From Fictibacillus arsenicus (GTDB lineage Bacteria > Bacillota > Bacilli > Bacillales > Fictibacillaceae), in assembly GCF_001642935.1 (NCBI RefSeq), contig NZ_CP016761.1, positions 2,046,001 through 2,110,000 on the forward strand: a stretch of DNA of 64,000 bases, in the 5' to 3' direction. Below the pieces are notes generated by a model. The model saw only the letters and a list, made by a program, of their open reading frames with translations. It ran no database searches and was not told the DNA's origin. Made by a program: the position numbers and the translations under genes. Positions 24,010 to 33,502 of this stretch are shown here, in pieces (positions within the stretch are counted from its first letter, which is position 1; each line of letters starts with the position of its first letter).

Positions 24010-25698
24010 ATGCTAGAAAAGGTTACGTATAAAAGTGATATCGAGATTGCCCAATCTGCTAAAATGCTGCGCATTGAAGAAATTGTAGGACAACTGGGAA
24101 TTGATGAGGATGATTGGGAACCTTACGGAAGATACAAAGGAAAACTTTCACTAGATCTATTTCAGAAGCTTCAAAATGTTGAAGATGGAAAAGTAGTCTT
24201 AGTTACAGCAATAAGTCCTACACCTGCAGGAGAAGGTAAATCTACTGTCACTGTCGGACTTGGACAAGCACTTAATCGCGTTGGAAAGAAAACGATTATC
24301 GCTTTACGCGAACCTTCACTAGGTCCTAGCATGGGTATTAAAGGTGGTGCAGCAGGAGGCGGTTACTCTCAAGTAATGCCTATGGAAGATATCAACCTTC
24401 ATTTCACTGGAGACCTTCATGCCATAACTACTGCTAATAATGCACTTGCGGCACTTATTGATAATCATATCCATCAAGGTAATGAATTAAATATAGACCC
24501 TCGCCGTATTGTATGGAAACGCGCTTTGGATATGAACGATCGCGCTTTAAGAAAGATTGTTATCGGTTTAGGCGGACCTGTTCAAGGTGTTCCCCGTGAA
24601 GACGGCTTTGACATTACAGTAGCTTCAGAAATCATGGCCATTTTTTGTTTGGCTAATAACCTTGAAGATTTAAAGCTCAGACTATCAAGAATGGTAGTAG
24701 CTTTCGATTATGGAAATGAGCCTGTAACAGCTGGGGACTTGAATGCACATGGTGCGCTTACGCTTCTGTTAAAAGATGCGATCCGTCCTAATATTGTCCA
24801 AACACTCGAAAATACACCTGCACTTGTTCATGGCGGTCCTTTTGCAAATATCGCGCATGGATGCAACAGTGTAATTGCAACTAAACTGGCATCCAAACTA
24901 GGTGATATGGTTGTTACCGAAGCAGGATTCGGAGCAGATTTAGGTGCTGAAAAGTTTTTAGATATAAAAGCAAGATATGCTGGCATTAATCCTAGTGCTG
25001 TAGTTATCGTTGCAACGGTTAGAGCACTAAAGATGCATGGCGGACTAGCAAAGGAATATTTGAAAACTCCAGATGTTGCTGCGCTAGAAAAGGGAATGCC
25101 GAATCTTGAAAAACATCTTGAAACATTAAAACAATTTGGGGTTCCGGTTGTTGTAGCCATCAATAAGTTTGTTACAGATACAGAAGAAGAGATTGCTTTT
25201 ATTAAAGATTGGTGCAGCAAAAAAGGTGTCGCTTCAGAAGAAGCTGATGTATGGGCTAAAGGCGGAGAAGGCGGAGAAGAATTAGCAAAAAGAGTTCTAG
25301 AGACAATCGAAAATGAAAAAAATGAATACAGACCATTATATGACCTGGATTTATCTATTTCGGAAAAAATCGAAACGATATGTAAAAATGTTTATGGTGC
25401 AGGTGAGGTTCAATTTTCACCTAAGGCTTTTAAACAAATGAAACAATATAGTGATTTCGGCTGGGACAAACTTCCTATCTGCATGGCAAAAACACAATAT
25501 TCCTTCTCTGATGACCCTAAAAAACTTGGCCGCCCCGAAAACTTTACAATAACGATCAGAGAACTAAAACCATCTATTGGGGCTGGATTCATTGTGGCGT
25601 TAACAGGTGATGTAATGACAATGCCTGGACTGCCAAAAGTTCCTGCTGCTAATAATATGGATGTTACAGAAGACGGTAAAGCTGTAGGTCTATTCTAA
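24010..25698 (+). CDS. fhs: Formate--tetrahydrofolate ligase
   Basis: ATP-dependent synthesis of 10-formyl-THF from formate and THF, feeding purine and fMet-tRNA formation. 562 residues, normal length. The ATP-binding P-loop is [18 protein letters not shown] (about residues 73-90), and the family motifs [18 protein letters not shown] and [13 protein letters not shown] are present. ATG with ATGGAGGG upstream. Absent from B. subtilis 168 but common in related bacilli. The small yycC-like gene follows. Confidence 0.96.
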   Translation: MLEKVTYKSDIEIAQSAKMLRIEEIVGQLGIDEDDWEPYGRYKGKLSLDLFQKLQNVEDGKVVLVTAISPTPAGEGKSTVTVGLGQALNRVGKKTIIALREPSLGPSMGIKGGAAGGGYSQVMPMEDINLHFTGDLHAITTANNALAALIDNHIHQGNELNIDPRRIVWKRALDMNDRALRKIVIGLGGPVQGVPREDGFDITVASEIMAIFCLANNLEDLKLRLSRMVVAFDYGNEPVTAGDLNAHGALTLLLKDAIRPNIVQTLENTPALVHGGPFANIAHGCNSVIATKLASKLGDMVVTEAGFGADLGAEKFLDIKARYAGINPSAVVIVATVRALKMHGGLAKEYLKTPDVAALEKGMPNLEKHLETLKQFGVPVVVAINKFVTDTEEEIAFIKDWCSKKGVASEEADVWAKGGEGGEELAKRVLETIENEKNEYRPLYDLDLSISEKIETICKNVYGAGEVQFSPKAFKQMKQYSDFGWDKLPICMAKTQYSFSDDPKKLGRPENFTITIRELKPSIGAGFIVALTGDVMTMPGLPKVPAANNMDVTEDGKAVGLF

Positions 25699-25756
25699 AA
25701 AATATTGTGTATACGGATTATTTTAAACTGCTATACTTTTTGCTGGAGGGAAACAT

Positions 25757-25906
25757 ATGAAACCATTACAATTATCTGCTGAAACTGCGGTTAAATTAGC
25801 AAAAGAGTTAAATGTACCGTTAGAGCAATTAATGCATATGCCTCAGCACATACTAGTAAAAAAACTTATGGAGCTTGAGGCAGCAAAAGATAATAAAGAT
25901 GAATAA
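25757..25906 (+). CDS. yycC: YycC family protein
   Basis: A 49-residue peptide beginning MKPLQLSAETAVKLAKELNV, with the family hallmark LEQLMHMPQHILVKKL, matching the small YycC proteins of bacilli. GGAGGG lies 6 bases upstream of ATG. Function unknown; helical and soluble. A terminator follows. Confidence 0.88.
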   Translation: MKPLQLSAETAVKLAKELNVPLEQLMHMPQHILVKKLMELEAAKDNKDE

Positions 25907-25923
25907 ATAAGATCAAGAAGGCG

Positions 25924-25945
25924 AAAACCTACTATGTAGGTTTTT
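25924..25945 (+). terminator. Terminator after yycC
   Basis: AAAACCTAC-TAT-GTAGGTTTT stem-loop followed by T-rich sequence. Confidence 0.85.
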
Positions 25946-25960
25946 CTTTTTTTCTTTAGC

Positions 25961-26183
25961 GCTCTTTTCTAAAAAATTGTTGCAACTGACAGATTTTCGA
26001 AATTCTTCATTGAATAGTTAATTGGAGCGAAAGGACGAGACTCCAGCAGGATGAGTGGGACAGGTGAGACCACTCAATGTCGCTGGGCGACGAGGGACTC
26101 ACCGCACACCCTGCGGAAAGCGAGTCCTGTAGTGGAAATTAACCTCTTACAAAAGCAACAAAGTTTACGAAAACAGCCTTCTT
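25961..26183. repeat. Interspersed palindromic repeat, copy B
   Basis: Starts TCTAAAAAATTGTTGC, then TTAATTGGAGCG, GTGGGACAGGTGAGAC, GACTCACCGCAC, CTGCGGAAAGCGAG, GTGGAAATTAA, and closes AAAGCAACAAAG and GAAAACAGCC. Diverged in its centre (a GTCGCTGGGCGACGAGG hairpin replaces the usual GGCGCAAAGCGCC). It fills the whole space between the yycC terminator and cvfB. Confidence 0.82.
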
Positions 26184-26211
26184 AATTGATCAACAGAAAA
26201 GGAATGAAACG

Positions 26212-27072
26212 ATGGAAACAAAAAAACCTGGATTAGTATATACACTGAAAGTACTCAGAGATTCAGATTTGGGATATGTTTTAGATCTAGAAGACGGAAA
26301 AGAAGTGCTTTTACATAAAGCAGAAGCAAAAGGAAAATATGAAGAAGGTGGAAGTGTAGAAGTTTTTCTCTATCAGGACCATGAAGGAAGACTAGCAGCT
26401 ACTGAAACCATTCCTAAAGTAAGACTTGATTCTTTGGCTTGGCTGGAAGTAGCTGGGGTAAATCATAAGCTTGGTGTATTTTTGCATATTGGCATCAAAA
26501 AAGATCTTCTTCTGTCAAAAGATGATCTTCCAGAATCGTGGGATGAGTGGCCGCATATTGGAGATAAAGTGTATTCTGGTATGAAGCTTGATAAAAAGGG
26601 ACGTTTGTTTGCTGACTTAGCTACAGAAGAAGAGATGGTTGAACAAGCAGAATCAGCAACTGAAGCAGCTTTTAATCAGCAAACATCAGGACATGTTTAT
26701 AAAATCAACGAATCTGGTGTATTGGTGTTTACTGAAGAACAGCATATTGGTTTTATTCATAATGATGAATTAAAAGTAAAACCGCGTCTAGGGCAAAAAT
26801 TGGGTGCAAGGGTTGCATTTGTCCGAGAAGATGGAAGAATTAATTTGTCCATGAAAGCTAGAAAAGAAGTAGCTTACAGTGAAGATGCAGAGCGTATTTA
26901 TCAATACTTGCGGGAGAATAAAGGGCAGATGCCTCTAACTGATAAATCATCACCAGATGAAATAAAAGCAACGTTCCAGATGAGCAAAGCAGCTTTCAAA
27001 CGTGCACTTGGCAAGCTTATGAAAGAAGAGAAAATCATTCAGGAAAACGGAAAAACATATCTTCAAATTTAG
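26212..27072 (+). CDS. cvfB: S1-type RNA-binding protein CvfB
   Basis: A 286-residue protein of the CvfB/YitL family: three S1-like OB folds and a C-terminal winged helix (ATFQMSKAAFKRALGKLMKE). Visible S1 landmarks include LLHKAEAKG and GFIHNDEL. In Staphylococcus it affects virulence gene expression by binding RNA; the role here is probably post-transcriptional control. ATG with AAAGGAA upstream; monocistronic, ending at a terminator. Confidence 0.93.
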   Translation: METKKPGLVYTLKVLRDSDLGYVLDLEDGKEVLLHKAEAKGKYEEGGSVEVFLYQDHEGRLAATETIPKVRLDSLAWLEVAGVNHKLGVFLHIGIKKDLLLSKDDLPESWDEWPHIGDKVYSGMKLDKKGRLFADLATEEEMVEQAESATEAAFNQQTSGHVYKINESGVLVFTEEQHIGFIHNDELKVKPRLGQKLGARVAFVREDGRINLSMKARKEVAYSEDAERIYQYLRENKGQMPLTDKSSPDEIKATFQMSKAAFKRALGKLMKEEKIIQENGKTYLQI

Positions 27073-27077
27073 TAATA

Positions 27078-27107
27078 AAGGAACCTGCTCATAGGTTCCT
27101 TTTTTTG
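27078..27107 (+). terminator. Terminator after cvfB
   Basis: AAGGAACCT-GCTCAT-AGGTTCCTT with seven T. Confidence 0.93.
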
Positions 27108-27204
27108 TTGCTACTAGACACTTAATGGAAGGGCTATATAAAAGTGTGGATTTGAACACAGGCTCAATGGGTAAAATAAATGATGATTGAAAGGTGGTAT
27201 ATCA

Positions 27205-28617
27205 TTGAAAAGAAATCTAGGTTTTTGGGTATTAACAGCCCTTGTAGTCGGAAATATGGTAGGGTCAGGAATCTTCATGCTGCCAAGATCGCTAGCAGAA
27301 GTGGCTAGTCCTGCTGGTGTGATTTCAGCATGGGTAATTACAGGTTTTGGTGTATTAATGACGGCTCTGGTTTTTGGGAATTTATCTCTTAGAAAACCTG
27401 AATTAAATGGCGGTCCGCAAAACTATGCAAAGGCATTGTTCGAAGAAAACAAAAGATCTTCCTTATTGAGCGGATACCTTGTCAGTTGGGGTTACTGGGT
27501 TGCTAACTGGTCAGGGAACGTTGCTATCATAACAACATTTGCTAGTTATTTATCTACATTCTTTCCTGTAATGACAAGTTCAAATGCCTTATTTAAGATT
27601 ATGGGAACAACGATAACCACAGGGGGAGTTATAACATTTATCGTATGTACAATTCTTCTGTGGGGCGTGCACTTCTTAATTTTAAATGGGATAGAAGGCG
27701 CTGGCAAAGTTAACTTTATAGCTACTGCTGCAAAAGTATTAGGATTCTTATTATTCATTTTTGCTTGTATGTATGCATTTCAGAGCAGTAACATTGTTCC
27801 TTTCTACGAACCAGTTGAAGGAGAGGGCGGAGTAGCTAATGGATTTCTAAGCCAGATTAATAATGCAGCAATTGCAACTCTATGGGCTTTTGTTGGTGTA
27901 GAATCAGCTGTTGTATTCTCGACACGTGCTAAGAAAAAGAGTGATGTTAAAAAAGCAACTATTTTGGGGCTTTTAATAGCTCTAGCACTTTATTTAAGCA
28001 TCACTCTCTTAGTTATGGGGACTCTTCCTCAAAATGAGTTGGTCTCTTCCCAAAAGCCGCTAGTCGATGCTCTAATGGTTGCAATTGGTCCATCAGGAAG
28101 TATGATTATGGCATTGCTCGGAGTCATTTCATTATTAGGTGCTACGATTGGCTGGGTTCTGCTTTCAGCTGAAGTCCCTTTTCAGGCAGCACAGCAAAGG
28201 ATGTTTATACCTGTATTTCTAAAGGAAAATAAAAAAGGGGCTCCCGTTTTTTCTTTATGGGTCACTAACTTATGTACACAGCTCTTTTTATTTTCAGTCG
28301 TTTCACAATCCATGGCGCAGGCATTTGACTTTATGATATTTATAGCTACACTTGCGTTTTTAGTTCCTTATATAGTCGCATCCCTTTATCAACTAAAACT
28401 TGTAATAAAAGGGGAGACTTATGTAGATGCCGGAAATAAAAGAACGACGGATGGTATTATCGCAGCATTAGCAGCGATTTATTCAATTTGGGTTATTTAC
28501 GCAGGAACAGCAGATATCAAAACATTCCTCTTTGGTATTGCATTGCTTGCATCTGGAATATTATTTTATCCGCTCGTTCCCAAAAATGCGGATACAAGTG
28601 AAAAACCGGCTGATTGA
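27205..28617 (+). CDS. Amino-acid permease of the APC basic amino acid/polyamine antiporter group
   Basis: A 470-residue protein with twelve hydrophobic segments. The first helix carries GNMVGSGIFMLPRSL, the APC substrate-backbone motif. Closest in style to ArcD/YvsH-type lysine or arginine/ornithine exchangers. TTG 27205 is chosen because AAAGGTGGT lies 7 bases upstream; the frame extends to an earlier TTG at 27187. Possible substrate lysine would connect with the kamA operon 12 kb away, but this is speculation. Confidence 0.9.
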   Translation: MKRNLGFWVLTALVVGNMVGSGIFMLPRSLAEVASPAGVISAWVITGFGVLMTALVFGNLSLRKPELNGGPQNYAKALFEENKRSSLLSGYLVSWGYWVANWSGNVAIITTFASYLSTFFPVMTSSNALFKIMGTTITTGGVITFIVCTILLWGVHFLILNGIEGAGKVNFIATAAKVLGFLLFIFACMYAFQSSNIVPFYEPVEGEGGVANGFLSQINNAAIATLWAFVGVESAVVFSTRAKKKSDVKKATILGLLIALALYLSITLLVMGTLPQNELVSSQKPLVDALMVAIGPSGSMIMALLGVISLLGATIGWVLLSAEVPFQAAQQRMFIPVFLKENKKGAPVFSLWVTNLCTQLFLFSVVSQSMAQAFDFMIFIATLAFLVPYIVASLYQLKLVIKGETYVDAGNKRTTDGIIAALAAIYSIWVIYAGTADIKTFLFGIALLASGILFYPLVPKNADTSEKPAD

Positions 28618-28630
28618 CAGCCGGTTTTTT
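28601..28630. terminator. Bidirectional terminator between permease and symporter
   Basis: AAAAACCGGCTG-ATTGA-CAGCCGGTTTTTT overlaps the permease stop and lies 3 bases from the end of the convergent symporter gene. Confidence 0.93.
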
Positions 28631-28632
28631 CC

Positions 28633-30174
28633 TTATGCACCTTTACGCAGACCTGAACCTGTGTTTGCTTTTACAAGAATTTCATTAAACTTGTCAGCAT
28701 CAGATGGCTTAGATAACATTGTTCCTATGAAAGCACCTAAGAAGCCTAGAGGAATAGAAACAATACCAGGGTTAGCAAGAGGGAAAATAGCTTCTCCCGT
28801 TAGAATGGCTGCTCCCTCTACTGGAGACCAGACACTTGGTGACAGGGCTACAAGGATAAGAGAACTTAATAATCCCACGAGCATACCAGTAACAGCACCA
28901 CCTGTGTTAAAGCGTTTCCAAAAAATCGTTAATAAAATAATCGGAAGGTTTGCACTAGCTGCAACTGCAAATGCAAGTGCTACTAAAAATGCTACATTCA
29001 ATTTTTGTGCGAATAAAGCCAAAATAATGGATAAAATCGCAACACCGACAGATGCCCATTTTGCTGCTTTCATCTGTTCCTTTTCAGTAGCTTTTCCTTT
29101 TCGAACAATGTGTGTATAAAAGTCATGAGCAAATGCTGAAGCTGCTGATAAAACTAGACCGGCAACTACAGCTAAAATAGTAGCGAAAGCAACAGCTGAA
29201 ACAAATGCAAATAAGAATTCTCCGCCTAATACTTGTGCTAAAAGGGGGGCAGCCATGTTTCCTGCCGCATTTGCTGCTACTATGTTGTCCTGACCAACAA
29301 ATGCTGCAGCACCGAATCCTAAGAAGATCGTCATGATATAAAAAGCACCTATAAGCCAAGTTGCATAAACTACAGATTTTCTTGCAGTCGGTGCATCTTT
29401 AACAGTGAAGAACCTAATTAATATGTGCGGAAGTCCAGCTGTTCCTAACACAAGAGCTAAATTCAACGAAATCGTATCAAGCGGGTCTTTAAACTTATTG
29501 CCGGGATTTAAGAAAGATTCTCCTAATGGAGTAGATTCCTTAACTTGTGCAAACATTTCTGTAAAACTAAATCCAAACTTCGCAAAAACCATAACTGAAA
29601 TAATAAATGTCCCAATCATTAAAAGAACTGCTTTTACAATCTGTACCCAAGATGTGGCTGTCATACCTCCAAATACAACATAGACTGTCATCAAGACCCC
29701 TACGATCAGTACAGAATATACATAATCAATTCCGAGGAGAAGTTTTATAAGGGCGCCCGCCCCAACAAGCTGAGCGACCATATAGAACGTTGAGATTGCC
29801 ATAGTATTTAATGCTGCGACACCGCGCACTTTTTTGTCATTGAATCGTGCAGCAATCATATCTGCCATCGTATATTTCCCTAAATTTCGAAGAGGTTCCG
29901 CGACTAGATATAAAACAACTAGATAAGCAACTAAAAACCCGATGCTATAGAAGAAACCATCAAATCCTGCTAGGGCGATTGAACCCGCTATTCCTAAAAA
30001 CGATGCAGCGGACATGTAATCTCCAGCAATGGCAAGTCCATTCTGCATTCCAGTAAGCCCGCCATCAGCTGTATAGAAATCACTCGTTGTTTTCGTCCTT
30101 TTGGAAGCAAAATATGTAATGACTAAAGTTAGGGCTACAATCGCTAGGAATAAAGTGAATGCTGTACCATTCAT
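28633..30174 (-). CDS. ywcA: Sodium:solute symporter, ActP/YwcA-like (acetate/short-chain acid uptake)
   Basis: A 513-residue SSS-family symporter with about 13 membrane helices (YTADGGLTGMQNGLAIAGDYMSAASFLGIAG near the start, a signature of ActP-like proteins). It takes up acetate, pyruvate or similar monocarboxylates with a cation. It overlaps the preceding DUF485 gene by 4 bases; the pair is the conserved yjcH-actP / ywcB-ywcA unit. Symbol by similarity of gene order and sequence. Confidence 0.93.
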   Translation of the reverse strand: MNGTAFTLFLAIVALTLVITYFASKRTKTTSDFYTADGGLTGMQNGLAIAGDYMSAASFLGIAGSIALAGFDGFFYSIGFLVAYLVVLYLVAEPLRNLGKYTMADMIAARFNDKKVRGVAALNTMAISTFYMVAQLVGAGALIKLLLGIDYVYSVLIVGVLMTVYVVFGGMTATSWVQIVKAVLLMIGTFIISVMVFAKFGFSFTEMFAQVKESTPLGESFLNPGNKFKDPLDTISLNLALVLGTAGLPHILIRFFTVKDAPTARKSVVYATWLIGAFYIMTIFLGFGAAAFVGQDNIVAANAAGNMAAPLLAQVLGGEFLFAFVSAVAFATILAVVAGLVLSAASAFAHDFYTHIVRKGKATEKEQMKAAKWASVGVAILSIILALFAQKLNVAFLVALAFAVAASANLPIILLTIFWKRFNTGGAVTGMLVGLLSSLILVALSPSVWSPVEGAAILTGEAIFPLANPGIVSIPLGFLGAFIGTMLSKPSDADKFNEILVKANTGSGLRKGA

Positions 30175-30506
30175 GAAGAGACCTCCTTGTCCATTTCAGA
30201 TACAACTTTTTCTGCAAGTTCATCAAATCGTTTTGCTTTTTTTGTATAGATCATGCAAAGTGCCCATGTCATAATAAATTGTGCAAAAGCAAATATCCAT
30301 GCCCAAGAAATATCGCCGATTACCTTGTTATTTAATACATCTGAATAAGCTGTTAAGACCGGAAGACTAAAATAAAACAGTAAAAAAAATAAAGTCATCG
30401 GTAAAATAAAACGCTTTTTTTCTTCCATCAGCTGCTTAAAGTAAGTGGAACGAACAATTTCGCTATACCTTGGTTCTTCATAGTTTTTCTGTTTTTTAGG
30501 TAACAC
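30171..30506 (-). CDS. ywcB: DUF485 membrane protein (YwcB/YjcH-like)
   Basis: A 111-residue protein with two hydrophobic helices flanked by charged ends, the DUF485 pattern (YSEIVRSTYFKQLMEEKKRF ... MTLFFLLFYFSLPVL). It always accompanies ActP-type symporters and is thought to help their assembly or function. GTG start with AAAGGAGG upstream. First gene of the two-gene operon. Confidence 0.92.
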   Translation of the reverse strand: MLPKKQKNYEEPRYSEIVRSTYFKQLMEEKKRFILPMTLFFLLFYFSLPVLTAYSDVLNNKVIGDISWAWIFAFAQFIMTWALCMIYTKKAKRFDELAEKVVSEMDKEVSS

Positions 30507-30714
30507 TGAACTTCCTCCTTTAATTGTGTTGTATAATTCTTTCAGTAAACCTCCTTTACGGAATTATTTTTATTTTCAGATAATAAAGCTTTTCTTATTA
30601 TAAACGGAAAACCTGTACCAATTCAAATTAATCAGCTTAATGTTTAGAAGGAATATATGCGGTAGTTTGCGTATTATTAAGTAAGGGCAAAAACAGAGAA
30701 GAGGTGCAAACATC

Positions 30715-31395
30715 ATGAGTGTTGTCTTAGTTAAACTAGGGATATCCGCTTTTTTTGGATTAATAATTGGTATTGAACGCGAATTAAAAAACAAACCAGT
30801 GGGGCTTAAAACAAGTCTTGTCATCTCGATCAGCAGTTGTTTGCTCACAATTGTAAGCATTGAATCAGCTGAACAATACTCTACCGTATCAGGACAAACC
30901 GTTATGGACCCCATGCGTCTAGCCGCTCAAATCGTAAGTGGGATAGGTTTTCTTGGAGCAGGAGTAATATTAAGAAGAAGCAATGATGTCATTTCAGGGC
31001 TTACAACAGCTGCAATGATTTGGGGAGCTTCTGGTTTAGGAATTGCAGCTGGGGCAGGTTTTTACAAAGAAGCTGCAGCTGGAGCTTTGTTAATTTTAAT
31101 CAGCGTAGAATTGATACCTTTGATTATGAAATGGATAGGACCAAAGGCATTAAGGCAGATTGATGTAAAGTTAAAATTAATCGTAGAACCCGAAACAAAC
31201 ATGAGTGATGTAATGAAACAAATTAATGAGCTTAACGTTCGTATTGTAAACGTTAGAATTAAAGATCTCGAGAATGATAATCGGAAAATGGAGATGGCTG
31301 CTTCCATTTATGAAAAAAGGTATACCACTGATCTGTATGATGATGTAAAAAAAATTAAAGGAATACGAAGCGTTGAAATTGAGACACTTGATTAA
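30715..31395 (+). CDS. MgtC/SapB-family membrane protein
   Basis: A 226-residue protein with four or five N-terminal helices carrying GLIIGIERELKNKPVGLKT and GFLGAGVI, the MgtC signatures, followed by a soluble ACT-like C-terminal domain of about 80 residues. Members help survival under Mg limitation or low pH by modulating other membrane proteins. No Mg riboswitch is visible upstream. Followed after 13 bases by the nicotinamidase-like gene, probably the same operon. Confidence 0.92.
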   Translation: MSVVLVKLGISAFFGLIIGIERELKNKPVGLKTSLVISISSCLLTIVSIESAEQYSTVSGQTVMDPMRLAAQIVSGIGFLGAGVILRRSNDVISGLTTAAMIWGASGLGIAAGAGFYKEAAAGALLILISVELIPLIMKWIGPKALRQIDVKLKLIVEPETNMSDVMKQINELNVRIVNVRIKDLENDNRKMEMAASIYEKRYTTDLYDDVKKIKGIRSVEIETLD

Positions 31396-31408
31396 ATAGG
31401 AGGAAAAG

Positions 31409-31981
31409 ATGAAAGCTTTAGTAGTTATTGATTACACAAATGATTTTGTCGCTGATGAAGGGAAGCTGACTTGCGGGAAACCAGGTCAGGCAATAGAAGA
31501 GAGAATTGCAGCTATTACTGACGAATTTATTAAAAATGAGGATTATGTTGTTTTTGCTGTGGATGTTCATGACGAAAATGATCCCTATCATCCAGAGAGC
31601 AAACTGTTTCCTCCACACAATATCAGGAATACAGAAGGCAGAGAATTGTTCGGGAAACTTAAAGAAGTATACGTTGAGAACATGGCTAGGCCAGAAAAGA
31701 ATATTTTATGGATCGATAAAACACGTTATAGTGCTTTTGCGGGTACAGACCTGGAGATTAAATTAAAGGAGAGAAATATTCAAGAAGTACATCTGACAGG
31801 AGTATGTACTGACATTTGTGTATTACATACTGCTGTAGATGCTTACAATAAAGGCTTTAATATTGTCATACACGAGGATGCTGTGCAAAGTTTTAGCCAG
31901 CCAGGTCACGAATGGGCGCTTTCCCATTTTAAAAATACACTTGGTGCAGAAGTTGTCACCAAGAACAGCAGTCTCGTTTAA
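31409..31981 (+). CDS. Cysteine hydrolase, nicotinamidase-like
   Basis: A 190-residue isochorismatase-superfamily protein: catalytic Asp in VIDYTNDF, Lys in IDKTRYSAF and Cys in VTGVCTDICVLHTA order (here LTGVCTDICVLHTAVDAY). The HTA and DICV context is typical of nicotinamidases (PncA/YueJ), which turn nicotinamide into nicotinate for NAD salvage. nadE lies 14 kb downstream. AGGAGG 5 bases before ATG. Activity is inferred from family only. Confidence 0.88.
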   Translation: MKALVVIDYTNDFVADEGKLTCGKPGQAIEERIAAITDEFIKNEDYVVFAVDVHDENDPYHPESKLFPPHNIRNTEGRELFGKLKEVYVENMARPEKNILWIDKTRYSAFAGTDLEIKLKERNIQEVHLTGVCTDICVLHTAVDAYNKGFNIVIHEDAVQSFSQPGHEWALSHFKNTLGAEVVTKNSSLV

Positions 31982-32057
31982 AAATAGGGGGGATGACTCA
32001 AAAAGTATAAAATTTTTTGAGGTCATGCCTCTTTTTATTAGGCTAAATAAAATCCTC

Positions 32058-32316
32058 TTTCGCAATCATTGTTGCTCTTGGAAGTAGTTGATTTCCGTTC
32101 CAGGATGCTCGCTTCCCGCGGGGCGTGCGGTGAGCCACCTTGGCGCTTTGCACCTACAGTGTCTCACCTGTCCCGCTGGTCCCGCAGGACAAGGAAGGCT
32201 TCGGCAGAGTTACATCGCACGAAGAAAATGCGATTTTCATTTTCGAGGAGTCTCGCACCTTGCACTCCAATCAACTTGTCAATGAAGAAATGAGTCAAAA
32301 GCAACAATCTTTTAGA
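32058..32316. repeat. Interspersed palindromic repeat, copy C (reverse orientation)
   Basis: Reads in reverse relative to copies A, B, D and E: CATTGTTGCTCTTG at the left, then GTTGATTTCCG, GGATGCTCGCTT, CGCGGGGCGTGCGGTGAGCC, GTCTCACCTGTCCCGC, an internal module 32189-32250 shared with copy D, GCACTCCAATCAACTTG and AAAGCAACAATCTTTT. Lies between pncA-like gene and the SDR gene. Confidence 0.85.
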
Positions 32317-32319
32317 ATC

Positions 32320-32362
32320 GGGGCTGCCAAAAGTAAGTTTACTTTACTTTTGGGACAGCCCC
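32320..32362. terminator. Two-tier inverted repeat, possible terminator
   Basis: GGGGCTG pairs with CAGCCCC and, inside it, CCAAAAGTAA with TTACTTTTGG. The hairpin is very stable but has no clean T-run on either side. It lies between the repeat and the end of the SDR gene. Confidence 0.5.
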
Positions 32363-32373
32363 CTTACTTTTTA

Positions 32374-33438
32374 CTAATAACGCTTTAATGAAGCATCAGC
32401 AGCATTTTCTTTGTAATACCGGACAAGTACCGGCACATATTCTTCAAAAGGCGGACATGCTATTCCAGTACCTTCTAGATCCTGGACTAGTTGAGAAGTA
32501 TCATACTCTGCTTCATGTGAAAAGTAAGAAAGTGTTTCTCGGGGTACACCAAGCCATTTTGAAATAAAAGAAATGGATAACATTCGATCCGCAATTGATC
32601 GAGGCAAATGCCAGCTTGGTTTCTTATCAATAAGCTCTCTGCATATTAAAGTATAAGCATCATGGATATTGGGCGATGATGGACTTAATAAATGATAAGT
32701 TTTTGATTCACCCCGTTTATCGTGCATCAGGAATATAGAAGCATTAACAATAAAGTCAACCGGTACAAGGTGAATTTTAGAAGTAGTACGGCCGATATAA
32801 GGGATTGGCAGAGCAGATAGTCTTCTTAAAAATCGCATCATAAAATAAGGACCATCAAATTTTATTGTTACGCCAGTTTTGGAATCACCTACTATGATTC
32901 CAGGTCTTATTATGGTAATTGGCAGTTCATCAATATACATCCTTACCATTCGTTCTGCCTCATATTTGGTTTGTTCATAATAGTTCCGAAAGCCAGCAGG
33001 TTCTGACAAACAGGACTCTACAATTTTTCCTTTTTCATTTCCTGATACATATGCAGTGCTGAAATAACAAAAACGTTTAATATTCTTACAGCCTTTTACA
33101 AATTTTATTACATGTTCAGTACCAAGGACATTACAAGAATAAGAAGGAGAAAAAGCTGCTGTTAAATCGTAAAGAGCAGCAAGATGTATACAATGTGTTA
33201 TTTTTTCAGCTATTTCTCTTCTCAAATAATCAGGCAGACCAAGTCCTTCTTTTGTTATATCACCCTCTAAAAGAACGGTGTTTTTATCGCAGTCTTTAAG
33301 TTTTTGTTCAGCAATTTTTCTTTCTTGTTTTAAAGTAAGTAAATAAAATTGTGACGAAGGATATTTGTGACGAAGTGCTTCTAATAGTTTTGTAGCTATA
33401 AAACCTGGAAATCCAGTGATAAAATAAGTATGTTCCAA
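32374..33438 (-). CDS. Extended SDR / fatty acyl-CoA reductase-like NAD-binding oxidoreductase
   Basis: A 354-residue extended short-chain dehydrogenase of the male-sterility (NAD_binding_4) type. The Rossmann motif is TGFPGFIATKLL, the catalytic pair is Tyr/Lys in NYYEQTKYEAE, and IRPGIIVGDS is the downstream family motif. The start is set at TTG 33438 (MEHTYFITGF) with GGCTGGTG upstream; GTG 33447 is the alternative. Substrate unknown; may reduce an acyl-thioester or act on a sugar/terpenoid. Divergent from another NAD-binding oxidoreductase gene. Confidence 0.85.
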   Translation of the reverse strand: MEHTYFITGFPGFIATKLLEALRHKYPSSQFYLLTLKQERKIAEQKLKDCDKNTVLLEGDITKEGLGLPDYLRREIAEKITHCIHLAALYDLTAAFSPSYSCNVLGTEHVIKFVKGCKNIKRFCYFSTAYVSGNEKGKIVESCLSEPAGFRNYYEQTKYEAERMVRMYIDELPITIIRPGIIVGDSKTGVTIKFDGPYFMMRFLRRLSALPIPYIGRTTSKIHLVPVDFIVNASIFLMHDKRGESKTYHLLSPSSPNIHDAYTLICRELIDKKPSWHLPRSIADRMLSISFISKWLGVPRETLSYFSHEAEYDTSQLVQDLEGTGIACPPFEEYVPVLVRYYKENAADASLKRY

Positions 33439-33502
33439 AATTAGCACCAGCCTGTCTTAATAGTTTTCGGAAAACTTGTTGAAAAGAGAAAGGATCATTA
33501 GT

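Noticed and set aside
28532-29119. 195-residue frame antisense to the ActP-like symporter gene
   Set aside because: Shadow of the symporter, whose own frame is strongly conserved; no start signals.
32069-32293. Short open frames within the interspersed repeats (also 864-1196, 40023-40238, 47069-47272, 52720-53067)
   Set aside because: They arise from the GC-rich palindromic repeats, read in arbitrary frames and carry no ribosome binding sites.
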